DNA from: Bacillus changyiensis
GTDB lineage: Bacteria; Bacillota; Bacilli; Bacillales; Bacillaceae
Assembly (NCBI RefSeq): GCF_027706145.1
Contig: NZ_JAQFWW010000001.1
Location: forward strand, 248,001-312,000
DNA length: 64,000 bases
Reading direction: 5' to 3'
The notes beneath the pieces were generated by a model, which searched no databases, was not told the origin of the DNA, and saw nothing but the letters and a program-made list of their open reading frames with translations. The position numbers and the translations under genes were made by a program. Shown piece by piece: positions 53,932 to 62,864 of this stretch. Within the stretch, counting starts at the first letter, position 1. Each line of letters opens with the position of its first letter.

Positions 53932-55734
53932 ATGTTAGAGAAAGCCGAAACATTATTACGGCACTATTTTGGCTATCAATCATTGCGCTCAGGTCAACAG
54001 GAAGCAATTCAATCTGTCGTTACCAATCAACTTGATACAGCATGTATTATGCCAACAGGGGGTGGAAAATCGATTTGCTATCAGATCCCAGCACTTCTTT
54101 TTGCGGGGACAACCCTTGTCATTTCTCCTTTAATTTCTCTTATGAAAGATCAGGTGGATGCTTTAAATCAAGCGGGTATTAAAGCTACATATATTAATAG
54201 TTCCCTTGATATTGATAGAATAAATGAACGCTTATCTATTCTCAAACAAGGCGGCTATACATTGTTTTATGTTACACCTGAGCGTTTAAGTTCACCTGAT
54301 TTTATCCGTGTGGTTTCAGAGATCCACATTCCTCTTGTGGCCATAGATGAAGCACATTGTATTTCCCAGTGGGGCCACGATTTTCGACCGAGTTACAGAC
54401 ATATTAAAGAGTTTTTAAGTTCACTTAGCAATCGCCCTATAGTACTTGCTTTGACGGCGACGGCAACCCCTGAAGTTCATGAGGATATTTGCGCACAACT
54501 TGGCATTCGAAAAGAAAACACTATTTTCACGGGCTTTTCGAGAGATAATTTGACATTTAAAATTCTTAAAGGGGAGAATAAAGAGCATTTCATTGAGTCA
54601 TATATTTTAAAAAACCGTTCTGAAGCAGGCATCATTTATACCACCACAAGGCGTGAAGCGGAAAGAATATCTAGAAAAATTTTTAAAAAAGGAATTGCTG
54701 CTGGATGTTATCATGGTGGCATGAATGATGAAGAAAGAGAGCGCCAGCAAGACCTTTTTTTAAATGATGAATTGAGTGTAATGGTTGCGACATCTGCTTT
54801 TGGGATGGGGATCGACAAATCTAATATTCGTTACTGTATTCACTATCAAATTCCGAAAAGTATGGAAAGTTATTATCAGGAAGCAGGGCGTGCTGGGCGT
54901 GATGGACTTGCGAGTGAGTGTATATTGCTATTTTCTCCTCAAGACATCAGGCTACAACGGTTTTTAATTGAGCAGTCTATAGAAGATGAAGAAATTAAAG
55001 CACAAGACATGAAAAAACTGAGGCAAATGGTTGATTTTTGTCATACAGAAGACTGTCTTGAACAGTTTATTCTTTCTTATTTTGGAGAAGAACAGACAGT
55101 AAGCTGTGGTCGGTGTGGCAATTGTCTTGATACAAGAAAGATGTCAGATGTCACCAAAGAAGCACAAATGGTATTATCTTGTATCATCCGAATGGGGGAA
55201 CGATTTGGAAAAACAATGGTTGCACAAGTGCTATCCGGATCAAAAAATAAGAAAGTGATGGACAATGGTTTTCAACAGTTATCAACATACGGTATTTTAA
55301 AGCAACGATCTGTATCGGAAATTAGTGATTTTATTGAGTTTTTAATAGCGGATCAATACATACAGATGTCTGAGGGAACATTTCCGATTCTCTTTGTCAC
55401 CAATAAAGGACGAACTGTTTTGTTAGGACAAGAAAAGGTGACGCGCAAAGAAAAAATGAATACAGTTCAAATTGTTAAAGACGATCAACTGTTTGAACAT
55501 TTAAGAACGGTGCGTAAGAAAATTGCGCAAGAACAAGGAGTGCCTCCATTTATTGTTTTTTCCGATGAAACGTTGAAAGATATGTGCACGAAAATTCCTT
55601 TGACTGAAGATGAATTAATGAATGTTAAAGGGGTGGGTGAACAAAAAAGAAAAAAATACGGTGATTTATTTTTAAAGGAACTTAAAGCCTATAAATCTAA
55701 AAATAAAGGAAAAATTACAAATGAATTAGAGTGA
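53932..55734 (+). CDS. recQ: ATP-dependent DNA helicase RecQ (YocI)
   Basis: Superfamily 2 3'-5' helicase used in recombinational repair, 600 residues. Helicase motifs: Q motif, Walker A MPTGGGKS, DEAH box in VAIDEAHCISQWGHDFRPSY, motif III LTATATPEV, motif VI QEAGRAGRDG. The zinc-binding RQC region has Cys residues in FCHTEDCLEQF and CGRCGNC, followed by a winged helix and a C-terminal HRDC domain (about 515-590, IVKDDQLFEHLRTVRKKIAQEQGVPPF). AGCGAGG lies upstream of the ATG. Confidence 0.95.
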   Translation: MLEKAETLLRHYFGYQSLRSGQQEAIQSVVTNQLDTACIMPTGGGKSICYQIPALLFAGTTLVISPLISLMKDQVDALNQAGIKATYINSSLDIDRINERLSILKQGGYTLFYVTPERLSSPDFIRVVSEIHIPLVAIDEAHCISQWGHDFRPSYRHIKEFLSSLSNRPIVLALTATATPEVHEDICAQLGIRKENTIFTGFSRDNLTFKILKGENKEHFIESYILKNRSEAGIIYTTTRREAERISRKIFKKGIAAGCYHGGMNDEERERQQDLFLNDELSVMVATSAFGMGIDKSNIRYCIHYQIPKSMESYYQEAGRAGRDGLASECILLFSPQDIRLQRFLIEQSIEDEEIKAQDMKKLRQMVDFCHTEDCLEQFILSYFGEEQTVSCGRCGNCLDTRKMSDVTKEAQMVLSCIIRMGERFGKTMVAQVLSGSKNKKVMDNGFQQLSTYGILKQRSVSEISDFIEFLIADQYIQMSEGTFPILFVTNKGRTVLLGQEKVTRKEKMNTVQIVKDDQLFEHLRTVRKKIAQEQGVPPFIVFSDETLKDMCTKIPLTEDELMNVKGVGEQKRKKYGDLFLKELKAYKSKNKGKITNELE

Positions 55735-55834
55735 AAAATAACCGTTCATTAAAAAATTGCGCACTCAATCAAACCTTATTATGACTGGATTTTGACTGTG
55801 TAGACCCGATTTTACAAGCAAAACAAATCCTCCT

Positions 55835-55851
55835 TGTAAAATAACTGTAAT
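55835..55851 (+). promoter_or_regulatory. WalR (YycF) binding site upstream of yocH
   Basis: TGTAAA-N5-TGTAAT matches the known WalR direct repeat TGTWAH-N5-TGTWAH exactly. yocH is an established WalR target. Confidence 0.85.
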
Positions 55852-55866
55852 CTAAAACACATTGTT

Positions 55867-55895
55867 TTGTTATTGAATTGACATTTTCATATGAT
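55867..55895 (+). promoter_or_regulatory. Candidate sigma-A promoter of yocH
   Basis: TTGTTA (55867) and TATGAT (55890) are spaced 17 bp. The WalR box ends 15 bp before the -35, a position suited to activation. Confidence 0.6.
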
Positions 55896-55948
55896 ACCAT
55901 TGCTCTTGTTAGCCGGACAATAAAAAGCTAACAAGGGAGGATTTACTT

Positions 55949-56773
55949 ATGAAGAAGACGTTTATGTCCTTTGTTGCAGTTGCGGCATTATCATCAACTG
56001 CTTTCGGAGCGAGTGCCTCCGCAAAAGAAGTAACAATTCAAAAAGGTGATACACTTTGGGGTATCTCGCAAAAACAAGGTGTAAACCTAGAGGATTTAAA
56101 ACAATGGAATCAGCTTTCTACTGACCTCATCATCCCAGGTCAAAAGCTGAACGTTTCTGAAAAAAAGATAGAAAAGAAACAATACACAATTAAAAAAGGA
56201 GACACTCTCTGGAAAATTGCCGAACAATTCGGTGTCACCGTGAGCGATCTTAAAAATTGGAACGACATAAAATCAGATCTGATTTATGCAAATACAACCA
56301 TTTCTGTCGATGGTCAAAAAATGGTTCAAGATACTTCTCAGCCCGTTGAACCAAAGGATCATCAAACAGCTGATGTAAAACAGAAGATACCTGAACAAAA
56401 ACAGGCGCCTGAAAGAAAGGCAGTTCCTGAACAAAAACAAGCACCTACAAAAAAGGCAGCTCCACGTTCAAACCCATCTCAAAGCGCGGCAAAAACGATG
56501 ACGGTTACAGCGACAGCATATACTGCTAATGTGGGGTCTGGTGTTACAGCGACAGGTATTAATTTGCGAGCAAATAAGAATGCGAAAGTAATAGCTGTTG
56601 ACCCAAGTGTGATTCCGCTTGGCTCTAGAGTATATGTTGAAGGATATGGAGAAGCTATTGCTGGTGATACTGGCGGAGCTATTAAAGGTAACAAAATTGA
56701 TGTATTTGTCCCAAGCCATTCAGCTGCAAAAAATTGGGGCGTTCGCTCAGTTAAGATTAAAGTCTTACATTAA
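55949..56773 (+). CDS. yocH: Cell-wall-binding amidase-like protein YocH (2 LysM + 3D)
   Basis: Secreted peptidoglycan-active protein, 274 residues: signal peptide (1-25, ...ASASA), two LysM domains (about 27-70 and 76-119, each with KGDTLWxI), a Pro/Gln/Lys linker with repeats of PEQKQAP (about 140-172), and a C-terminal 3D (MltA-like) domain with the three key Asp residues in VIAVDPSVIPLGS, AIAGDTGG and NKIDVFV. In B. subtilis WalR controls it and released muropeptides act as germinants. ACAAGGGAGG precedes the ATG. Confidence 0.94.
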   Translation: MKKTFMSFVAVAALSSTAFGASASAKEVTIQKGDTLWGISQKQGVNLEDLKQWNQLSTDLIIPGQKLNVSEKKIEKKQYTIKKGDTLWKIAEQFGVTVSDLKNWNDIKSDLIYANTTISVDGQKMVQDTSQPVEPKDHQTADVKQKIPEQKQAPERKAVPEQKQAPTKKAAPRSNPSQSAAKTMTVTATAYTANVGSGVTATGINLRANKNAKVIAVDPSVIPLGSRVYVEGYGEAIAGDTGGAIKGNKIDVFVPSHSAAKNWGVRSVKIKVLH

Positions 56774-56790
56774 TAGATGTTGATATTACA

Positions 56791-56827
56791 AGGCACTGAT
56801 CATAAATCATGATCAGTGTTTTTTTTA
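56791..56827 (+). terminator. Terminator after yocH
   Basis: CACTGATCAT (56794-56803) and ATGATCAGTG (56809-56818) pair, followed by T8. Confidence 0.9.
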
Positions 56828-56899
56828 ATACTTTAAAACCGCTAATCACCACTCTCGAACATCATTTTTTGTCTAAAATAATCGAATTTTAATGTAATT

Positions 56900-56936
56900 T
56901 TAAACTAAGAGTTTGATTTTTTATGATAAGATACAT
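56900..56936 (+). promoter_or_regulatory. Conserved promoter of lipoprotein array copy 1
   Basis: TTAAAC (56900), 16 bp, TATGAT (56922), then AAGATACATA. The same block precedes copies 2 and 4, with GAATTTTAATGTAAT just upstream in copies 1 and 4. Confidence 0.6.
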
Positions 56937-56989
56937 ATGGAAATCTGGTATGATCTTTGAAAAACTTAATTATGAAGGAGCGTTTAATA

Positions 56990-58030
56990 TTGAAGAAGAA
57001 ATGGACTTTGTTCGTGCTAATTTCAGTTTTTGTACTTGCATTAGCTGCTTGTCAGCAAGGAGATCAGAAAGCTGCAAGTCAGAAACCTACTGAGCAAAAA
57101 AAGACTGAGCAAAAAATAACTGATCCAAAACAATTATTTACAACAGCTTACAAAAACACACAAGCTGCAAAAACTTTTGATGTTTCAGCAGATATCGACA
57201 TCAATGTAGATCCTTCCAGCATAAAAGATGAGGATAAAGAATTTGTGGAAGTGATTAACAATGCAAAATTAAAAGCCGATGTAAAAGGGAATACAGAAAC
57301 GAAACAATATGAAGTCGTTTTGAAAAGCAAGTTTTCTTATCAAGGTCTGTCAATGGATATTAATCTCCCTGTATACATAGATGAAAATAAACAACATTGC
57401 TATGTAAAAGTAGATAGTATGATCAAAAGTTTTGGGTTTGTTCTTAATGCAAAAGGAATAAATTTAGAGAGTGTTAAAGATAAATATCTTGAAGTACCAA
57501 TTGAATACGATCAACAAATAACTTCACAAAAGACAGAAGAAGTAAAACAGAAAACACTAGAGACTTTAGGGAAAATAGATATACCAAAAGACAATTTCAA
57601 GAAGGAAGAGCTGACAGATAAAGAAAAGCAGCAGGGAGCAGCCCATAAAATCACACTAAGCTTTAGTGATGAGAACTTTAAAGCATTGTTCATTAATTTC
57701 GTCAATGTCTTAGGAGAAGCAATGAACAAACCGATTAAAGATAACAAGATGAATCAACTAAAAGACGGCTTAAAAAAGATCAATTTCAAGAAAATGAATT
57801 TTACAGCAACAATCGATGACAAAAACGCTTTTAAAAATTTTAATACAGATATTTTAGTAAATGTTGGTCAATTTGAAAAAGACAATTTTTCTGGGGATAT
57901 AGGATTCAAATTATCAACCACTTACAAAAACGTGAATGGTGATATTACATTTAAGTACAAACCGAAAGAAAATCAAATTGTAACACAAGCCGAATTGAAT
58001 AAACTACTGATGCAAAGAAAGTATAATTAA
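56990..58030 (+). CDS. Tandem lipoprotein array, copy 1
   Basis: 346-residue secreted lipoprotein of unknown function, first of six paralogues. Lipobox LALAAC gives lipidated Cys21. A Gln/Lys/Glu-rich linker (22-55) leads to a beta-rich domain with the family blocks DPKQLFTTAYK, VINNAKLKADVKGNTETKQ, VPVYIDENKQ, ELTDKEKQQGA and GDIGFKLSTTYKNVNGDITFKYKPK. I chose the TTG at 56990 because GAAGGAG is 9 bp upstream; the frame is open to 56957. It has its own promoter and terminator. The overall form suggests a LolA/LppX-like sandwich, but that is only a guess. Confidence 0.82.
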   Translation: MKKKWTLFVLISVFVLALAACQQGDQKAASQKPTEQKKTEQKITDPKQLFTTAYKNTQAAKTFDVSADIDINVDPSSIKDEDKEFVEVINNAKLKADVKGNTETKQYEVVLKSKFSYQGLSMDINLPVYIDENKQHCYVKVDSMIKSFGFVLNAKGINLESVKDKYLEVPIEYDQQITSQKTEEVKQKTLETLGKIDIPKDNFKKEELTDKEKQQGAAHKITLSFSDENFKALFINFVNVLGEAMNKPIKDNKMNQLKDGLKKINFKKMNFTATIDDKNAFKNFNTDILVNVGQFEKDNFSGDIGFKLSTTYKNVNGDITFKYKPKENQIVTQAELNKLLMQRKYN

Positions 58031-58063
58031 ATAGTAATTTACGAGAGAATTGCGTTTTAGTGT

Positions 58064-58097
58064 AAATCCCTTCGGATTGGTCCGAGGGGATTTTTTT
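58064..58097 (+). terminator. Terminator after array copy 1
   Basis: AAATCCCTTCGGA and TCCGAGGGGATTT pair around TTGG, then a T run. Nearly the same sequence ends copy 6. Confidence 0.88.
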
Positions 58098-58248
58098 AGT
58101 TGCATAAAACTAGGAAATATTAACTAGTCGGTATCACTGTGAGCGATCAGCTCATAAAGTCACATGGTCTTTGCAAATCTTTAAGTAGAAACGAGTATAT
58201 GGCTCTTAGCACCTTTTTTTGTTGATATGAAGTGATTTTAAGGTAGTA

Positions 58249-58285
58249 TTAAACAATATTTTAGACTTTATATGATAAAATACAT
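58249..58285 (+). promoter_or_regulatory. Conserved promoter of lipoprotein array copy 2
   Basis: TTAAAC (58249), 16 bp, TATGAT (58271), then AAAATACATA, as before copies 1 and 4. Confidence 0.6.
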
Positions 58286-58330
58286 AAGCATATTACAATT
58301 ATTTTTTATGACTTGAAGGAGCGTTTAATA

Positions 58331-59383
58331 TTGAAGAAAAAGAAATGGTCTTGTGTTTTGCTGGTTTTAGCTTTTGTGCTTGCACTAGCTGCTTGTCAGC
58401 AAGGGACAGAACAGAAAGCTACAGAACAAAAATCGACTGAAACTAAAAAGGTTAGTGAGCAAAAAAAAGTGATCGATCCAAAACAGTTATATACAACAGC
58501 ATTCCAAAAAATGCTGGATGCAAAAACATATGACTGTTCGATTGATGCCGACATCAATGTAGATACTTCCAACTTGCAAGGTGAGTATAAAGAATTTGCT
58601 GATGTGATAAACAATGCAAAATTAACAGTCGATATAAAAGCAAATGAAGAAACGAAACAGTCAGAACTCGTTTTTAAAGGAAAATTCTCTTATCGAAATT
58701 TGACAATGGATTTTAATGTTCCTGTATACATGGATGAGGAAAAACAACGCGGCTATATCAAACTAGATAGTATGTTGAAGAATTTTGGGATTTTTCTAGG
58801 TACAAGCCAAAATCATTTAGAAAGTGTTAAAGATAAATATCTTGAGTTTCCACTAGAAGATGATCAACCTTTCACTTCATATACGGAAGAAAAAATAAAA
58901 CAGAAATCTCGGGAGTCATTAAATAAAGTAAATGGTGATTTACCACAAAATAAATTTAAGAAGGAAGAGCTGACAGGTAAAGAAAAACAGCAGGGAGCAG
59001 CTCAAAAAGTCACACTAAGCCTTAATGACAAAGAGACGAAAGTAGCATTTATTAAATTAATTGATGTCATGGGAAAAGCAATCAACGACCCGATTTCAAA
59101 ATCGGAGTTGAGCGAAATGGAAGACATGTTAAAAAAGATCACCATTAAGAAACTGAAAATGACAGGAACCATTGATGACAAAGAAACTTTTCAAAATTTT
59201 GATGCAGATCTATTAGTTAAGGTTCAGCATAGTGATTTTTCTGGAGATATCGGGTTCAAATTATCAACATCTTACAAACACATCAACGAGGATATCACAT
59301 TAATGGACAAACCTAAAAAAGATCAAATTGTATCAGAAGATGAATTTGAAAAGATATTGACTATCGCAACTCAAAAAATATGA
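58331..59383 (+). CDS. Tandem lipoprotein array, copy 2
   Basis: 350 residues. Lipobox LALAAC places lipid on Cys22, followed by a Thr/Glu/Lys/Gln-rich linker and the family domain (DPKQLYTTAFQKMLDAKTYD, VINNAKLTVDIKANEETKQSE, MDFNVPVYMDEEKQRGYIKLDS, KEELTGKEKQQGAAQKVTLSL). TTG at 58331 with the leader GAAGGAGCGTTTAATA, identical to copy 1. It is closest to copy 4; bases 58596-58668 are identical to 60856-60928. Copy 3 follows after 39 bp, so both are probably on one transcript. Function unknown. Confidence 0.82.
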   Translation: MKKKKWSCVLLVLAFVLALAACQQGTEQKATEQKSTETKKVSEQKKVIDPKQLYTTAFQKMLDAKTYDCSIDADINVDTSNLQGEYKEFADVINNAKLTVDIKANEETKQSELVFKGKFSYRNLTMDFNVPVYMDEEKQRGYIKLDSMLKNFGIFLGTSQNHLESVKDKYLEFPLEDDQPFTSYTEEKIKQKSRESLNKVNGDLPQNKFKKEELTGKEKQQGAAQKVTLSLNDKETKVAFIKLIDVMGKAINDPISKSELSEMEDMLKKITIKKLKMTGTIDDKETFQNFDADLLVKVQHSDFSGDIGFKLSTSYKHINEDITLMDKPKKDQIVSEDEFEKILTIATQKI

Positions 59384-59422
59384 TAGATTACTTAAAGTTA
59401 TTCGACAAAAGGAGTATTTCAC

Positions 59423-60388
59423 TTGAAGAAAAATTGGATTTTATTTTTACTGAGCGCAGTTCTCATTTTTGCATTAACTGCTTGTCAACCTAAGCCTAAA
59501 GAATCATTCACATCTGCTTATATCAATTTGTTGGAAGCAGAAACATACGAGTTTTCAACCGATATTCATTTCAACTTAGATATTCCTAACCTCCCTGAGA
59601 AGGATCAGAAAGGAATTGAAGATCTAAACAATTCAAAAATCACAATAACCGGTAAGACAAATACGAAAACAAAAGAGACCGAAATGACTGTTAAAGGTAA
59701 GATGAAAGTTAAAGGCAAAACAATGGACCTGGATATTCCTGTTTTGATAGATGAACAAAAACAACTTGGTTATCTTAAATTAGACGGTTTAGCTGATCAG
59801 TTTGGCACCCTCATCAATCACCCAGATGTGAAATTTGACAACTTCAAAGGGAAATTTCTCGAGTTCCCACTTCATCAAGATGAAGCAACATCAGAAGAGA
59901 AGAAAGAGAAACTATTAAAATCTCTTAATAATACAATAGATAATCTGTCTGATAGTCATTTTAAAGAAGAGAGCTTGACAGATAAAGAAAAAGAGCAGGG
60001 AGTTGCTCAAAAAATCACACTTAGCCTTAATGATCAACTGATTAAATCAGTGATTCAACAAATCTTCAAAGTCTATCAAGACAATTTAAAAGAAAAGTTT
60101 ACGAAAAATGATCTTGATGATGTGTTTAAGCATGTCAATTTTAAAAAATCAAATTGGACAGTATCACTTGATGATAAGGAAAATCTTCTAACTCAACAAA
60201 CAGATTTCACAATGGGAGTTGATGTCCATAAAAAACCTGCATCTTTCAAAATCAAGGCAATGACTTCCTTCAGTAATATGGATGGAGAAGTAAATATCAA
60301 TATCAAACCAGAAAAGCAAGATATTGTAACACTTTTTGAATTTAAAACGATGGTTGGTGCTGAAATCATTAGAGCAAGAAGAGGTTAG
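59423..60388 (+). CDS. Tandem lipoprotein array, copy 3
   Basis: 321 residues, the shortest copy. Lipobox FALTAC, lipidated Cys21; the Gln/Lys linker is nearly absent (QPKPKESFTSAY follows at once). The family blocks diverge: LNNSKITITGKTNTKTKETE, MDLDIPVLIDEQKQLGYLKLDG, SLTDKEKEQGVAQKITLSL. In this it resembles copy 6, which also has SGKTNTKTKQ. TTG start behind AAAAGGAGTA. Probably co-transcribed with copy 2 and ended by its own terminator. Confidence 0.8.
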   Translation: MKKNWILFLLSAVLIFALTACQPKPKESFTSAYINLLEAETYEFSTDIHFNLDIPNLPEKDQKGIEDLNNSKITITGKTNTKTKETEMTVKGKMKVKGKTMDLDIPVLIDEQKQLGYLKLDGLADQFGTLINHPDVKFDNFKGKFLEFPLHQDEATSEEKKEKLLKSLNNTIDNLSDSHFKEESLTDKEKEQGVAQKITLSLNDQLIKSVIQQIFKVYQDNLKEKFTKNDLDDVFKHVNFKKSNWTVSLDDKENLLTQQTDFTMGVDVHKKPASFKIKAMTSFSNMDGEVNINIKPEKQDIVTLFEFKTMVGAEIIRARRG

Positions 60389-60393
60389 TATGC

Positions 60394-60432
60394 AATTCCC
60401 TTCAGGTTATACGCCCTGAAGGGAATTTTTTG
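60394..60432 (+). terminator. Terminator after array copy 3
   Basis: AATTCCCTTCAGG and CCTGAAGGGAATT form a 13-bp stem, then TTTTTTG. Related in sequence to those after copies 1 and 6. Confidence 0.9.
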
Positions 60433-60539
60433 TTACACAATTATAGCGTTACAGCTACAGTAAGTAATATCGTGAGCCTGTTATAATCTAGGGGTTTTTT
60501 AATGAAAAAAGTCGAATATGGGCGAATTTTAATGTAATG

Positions 60540-60576
60540 TTAAACTAGAATTTAGATTTTTCATGATAAAATACAT
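60540..60576 (+). promoter_or_regulatory. Conserved promoter of lipoprotein array copy 4
   Basis: TTAAAC (60540), 16 bp, CATGAT (60562), then AAAATACATA. The upstream GAATTTTAATGTAATG is shared with copy 1. Confidence 0.6.
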
Positions 60577-60626
60577 AGGAATATTGGTAGTAATTTTGAT
60601 AACTTATAGAGGAGGAGGGTTCAATA

Positions 60627-61622
60627 TTGAAGAAAAAGAAATGGTCTTGTGTTTGGCTAATTTTAGCTTTCGTACTTGTACTAGCTGCTTGTCAGCAAGA
60701 TGCAAATCATAAAACGACAGAGGGAAAAGTGACTGATCCAAAACAATTATACACAACAGCATTCCAAAAAATGCTGAATGCAAAAACATATGACAGTTCG
60801 ATTGATGCTGACATAAACATAGATACTTCCAACTTGCAAGGTGAGTATAAAGAGATTGCTGATGTGATAAACAATGCAAAATTAACAGTCGATATAAAAG
60901 CAAATGAAGAAACGAAACAGTCAGAACTTGTTTTCAAAGGTAAATTCTCATATGAAAATTTGTCAATGGATTTTAATGTCCCAGTTTACTTGGATGAGAA
61001 CAAACAACGTGGTTATATTAAACTAGATAATGCGTTGAAGAGTTTTGGGATTTTTCTTGGCACAAGCGAAAATCATTTAAAAAGTGTTAAAAACAAATAT
61101 CTTGAGTTCTCGCTTGAAGAAGATCAACCCCTAAATCCACATACAGAAGAAAGACTCAAACGAAAACTACAGGAATCATTGATCAAAGCTATGGATGATA
61201 TACCACAAGACAATTTTAAAAAAAGCCAGCAAGGATCAGCTCAAAAAGTCACATTAAGTCTTAGTAACAAAGGTTTTAAAACATTTATTATGAATTACTT
61301 AGATGTTTGCGGAGAAACACTGAAAGACCCGCTTACGGATACAGAGATGAATCAATTAAAAGATTTCTTTGAAAAAATCAACTTTAAGAAACTAAGTATG
61401 ACCGCAACCATGGATAACAAAGAATATATTCACAATTTTGATACCGATATTTTACTTCATGTTGATCATAATGATTTTACTGGGGATATAGGATTCAAAC
61501 TTTCAACTTCTTACAAAAATATCAATGGTGATGTTACGTTAAAATACAAGCCGAATAAAGATCAAATTTTAACAGAAGATGAATTTGAAGAGCTGATGAC
61601 TCAAGCAACTGAGATGAACTAG
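60627..61622 (+). CDS. Tandem lipoprotein array, copy 4
   Basis: 331 residues. Lipobox LVLAAC, Cys22; a short linker precedes DPKQLYTTAFQKMLNAKTYD. The first two thirds are nearly the same as copy 2 (including a 73-nt identical block), but the usual KEELTDKEKQQG block is reduced to KKSQQGS, a loss of several residues without frameshift. The C-terminal blocks GDIGFKLSTSYKNINGD and DQILTEDEFEEL are kept. TTG start behind GAGGAGGG. Its promoter matches those of copies 1 and 2. Confidence 0.82.
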   Translation: MKKKKWSCVWLILAFVLVLAACQQDANHKTTEGKVTDPKQLYTTAFQKMLNAKTYDSSIDADINIDTSNLQGEYKEIADVINNAKLTVDIKANEETKQSELVFKGKFSYENLSMDFNVPVYLDENKQRGYIKLDNALKSFGIFLGTSENHLKSVKNKYLEFSLEEDQPLNPHTEERLKRKLQESLIKAMDDIPQDNFKKSQQGSAQKVTLSLSNKGFKTFIMNYLDVCGETLKDPLTDTEMNQLKDFFEKINFKKLSMTATMDNKEYIHNFDTDILLHVDHNDFTGDIGFKLSTSYKNINGDVTLKYKPNKDQILTEDEFEELMTQATEMN

Positions 61623-61736
61623 ATATGCATATTGGATGATAAGATTATATATCCATTATAATTTTGAAGAAATGAAAGAATACAAGCAGGTTTCTTGATT
61701 AGTTATTGAAAATAATCAGGAAAAGGAGTGTTTTAC

Positions 61737-62735
61737 TTGAAGAAAAATTGGTTATTACTTTTGGTAACTTCCGTTCTCGTTTTTGCATTAGCAGCTTGTC
61801 AGCAAACTGATCCAAAACAATCATACACAACCGCTATCAAAAAAATGGTGGATTCAAAAACATATGATTTTTCGACTGATATCGATATCAATATTGATAC
61901 TTCAAACTTAACAGATGTATCAAAGGAAGTTGCTGAAGTGTTTAACAATGCAGATTTAACAGTAGATTTCAAAGCAAATAAAGACACAAAACAGTCTGAA
62001 TTTGTTTTTAAAGGTAAGTTTAGTTATCGAAACTTAGCTATGAATTTTAATGTCCCTGTATATATGGATGAAAATAAAAAACGAGGCTATATCAAACTAG
62101 ATAGCCTGATAGAAAATTTCGGAATTATTCTTGGTCCATCAACTGTCCAAAGACTCGAAAGTGTTAAAGGTAAGTATCTCGAGTTCCCACTTGAAAAAGC
62201 TGATTATCGTTCGCAAGATACAGAAAAAGTAAAACGATTATTCTTGAAATCTCTAGAAATGTTTGCAGACGATTTTCCACAAGATAAGTTTAAAGAAGAA
62301 GATTTGACAGATAAGGAAAAACAGCAGGGAACTGAGCAAAAAGTCACATTAAGTTTTAGTGATAAGGAAATCAAAGATGCGTACACTCATTTTGCTAAGC
62401 AGATTGGAAAAGAGCTTAATCACCCATTTAAAGAATCAGATCTAAATGATTTACAACAGGAATTAACAGATGTCAAATTTAAGAAATTTGACATGACAAC
62501 ATCAATTAATAAGGAAAAATCTCTTCGATATTTAACAACTGATGTTTCAATTGGGGTTGATCATAAAGATTTTCAGGGAGATTTTAATATTAAATTCTCA
62601 ACTACTTACAATAGTTTAGATCGGAAAGTCAAATTCGACTATAAACCGGAAGAAGATCAAATTGTAACAATGGATGAACTTGAAGGACTAGTTGACCAGA
62701 GCGGCCGAGAAGAAATAAATGGGTTTACTAAATAG
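61737..62735 (+). CDS. Tandem lipoprotein array, copy 5
   Basis: 332 residues. Lipobox FALAAC, Cys21, almost no linker (QQTDPKQSYTTAIKKMVDSKTYD). Family blocks: FNNADLTVDFKANKDTKQSEFVFKGKFSY, MNFNVPVYMDENKKRGYIKLDS, EDLTDKEKQQGTEQKVTLSFSD. TTG at 61737 behind AAAAGGAGTG; three in-frame codons upstream are unsupported. It lies 114 bp after copy 4 without a clear terminator between, so it may be read through from copy 4. Confidence 0.82.
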   Translation: MKKNWLLLLVTSVLVFALAACQQTDPKQSYTTAIKKMVDSKTYDFSTDIDINIDTSNLTDVSKEVAEVFNNADLTVDFKANKDTKQSEFVFKGKFSYRNLAMNFNVPVYMDENKKRGYIKLDSLIENFGIILGPSTVQRLESVKGKYLEFPLEKADYRSQDTEKVKRLFLKSLEMFADDFPQDKFKEEDLTDKEKQQGTEQKVTLSFSDKEIKDAYTHFAKQIGKELNHPFKESDLNDLQQELTDVKFKKFDMTTSINKEKSLRYLTTDVSIGVDHKDFQGDFNIKFSTTYNSLDRKVKFDYKPEEDQIVTMDELEGLVDQSGREEINGFTK

Positions 62736-62864
62736 TAAAGATACTCAAGAATATGAAGATAGCTATTTTAATCAACTAAAGTTTATGATAGAATATTAAG
62801 GTATCTGGTTCTTTAATACCTTTGTTTACATTAAGAAAATAGTCATACTAAAGGAGCGTTTAAC

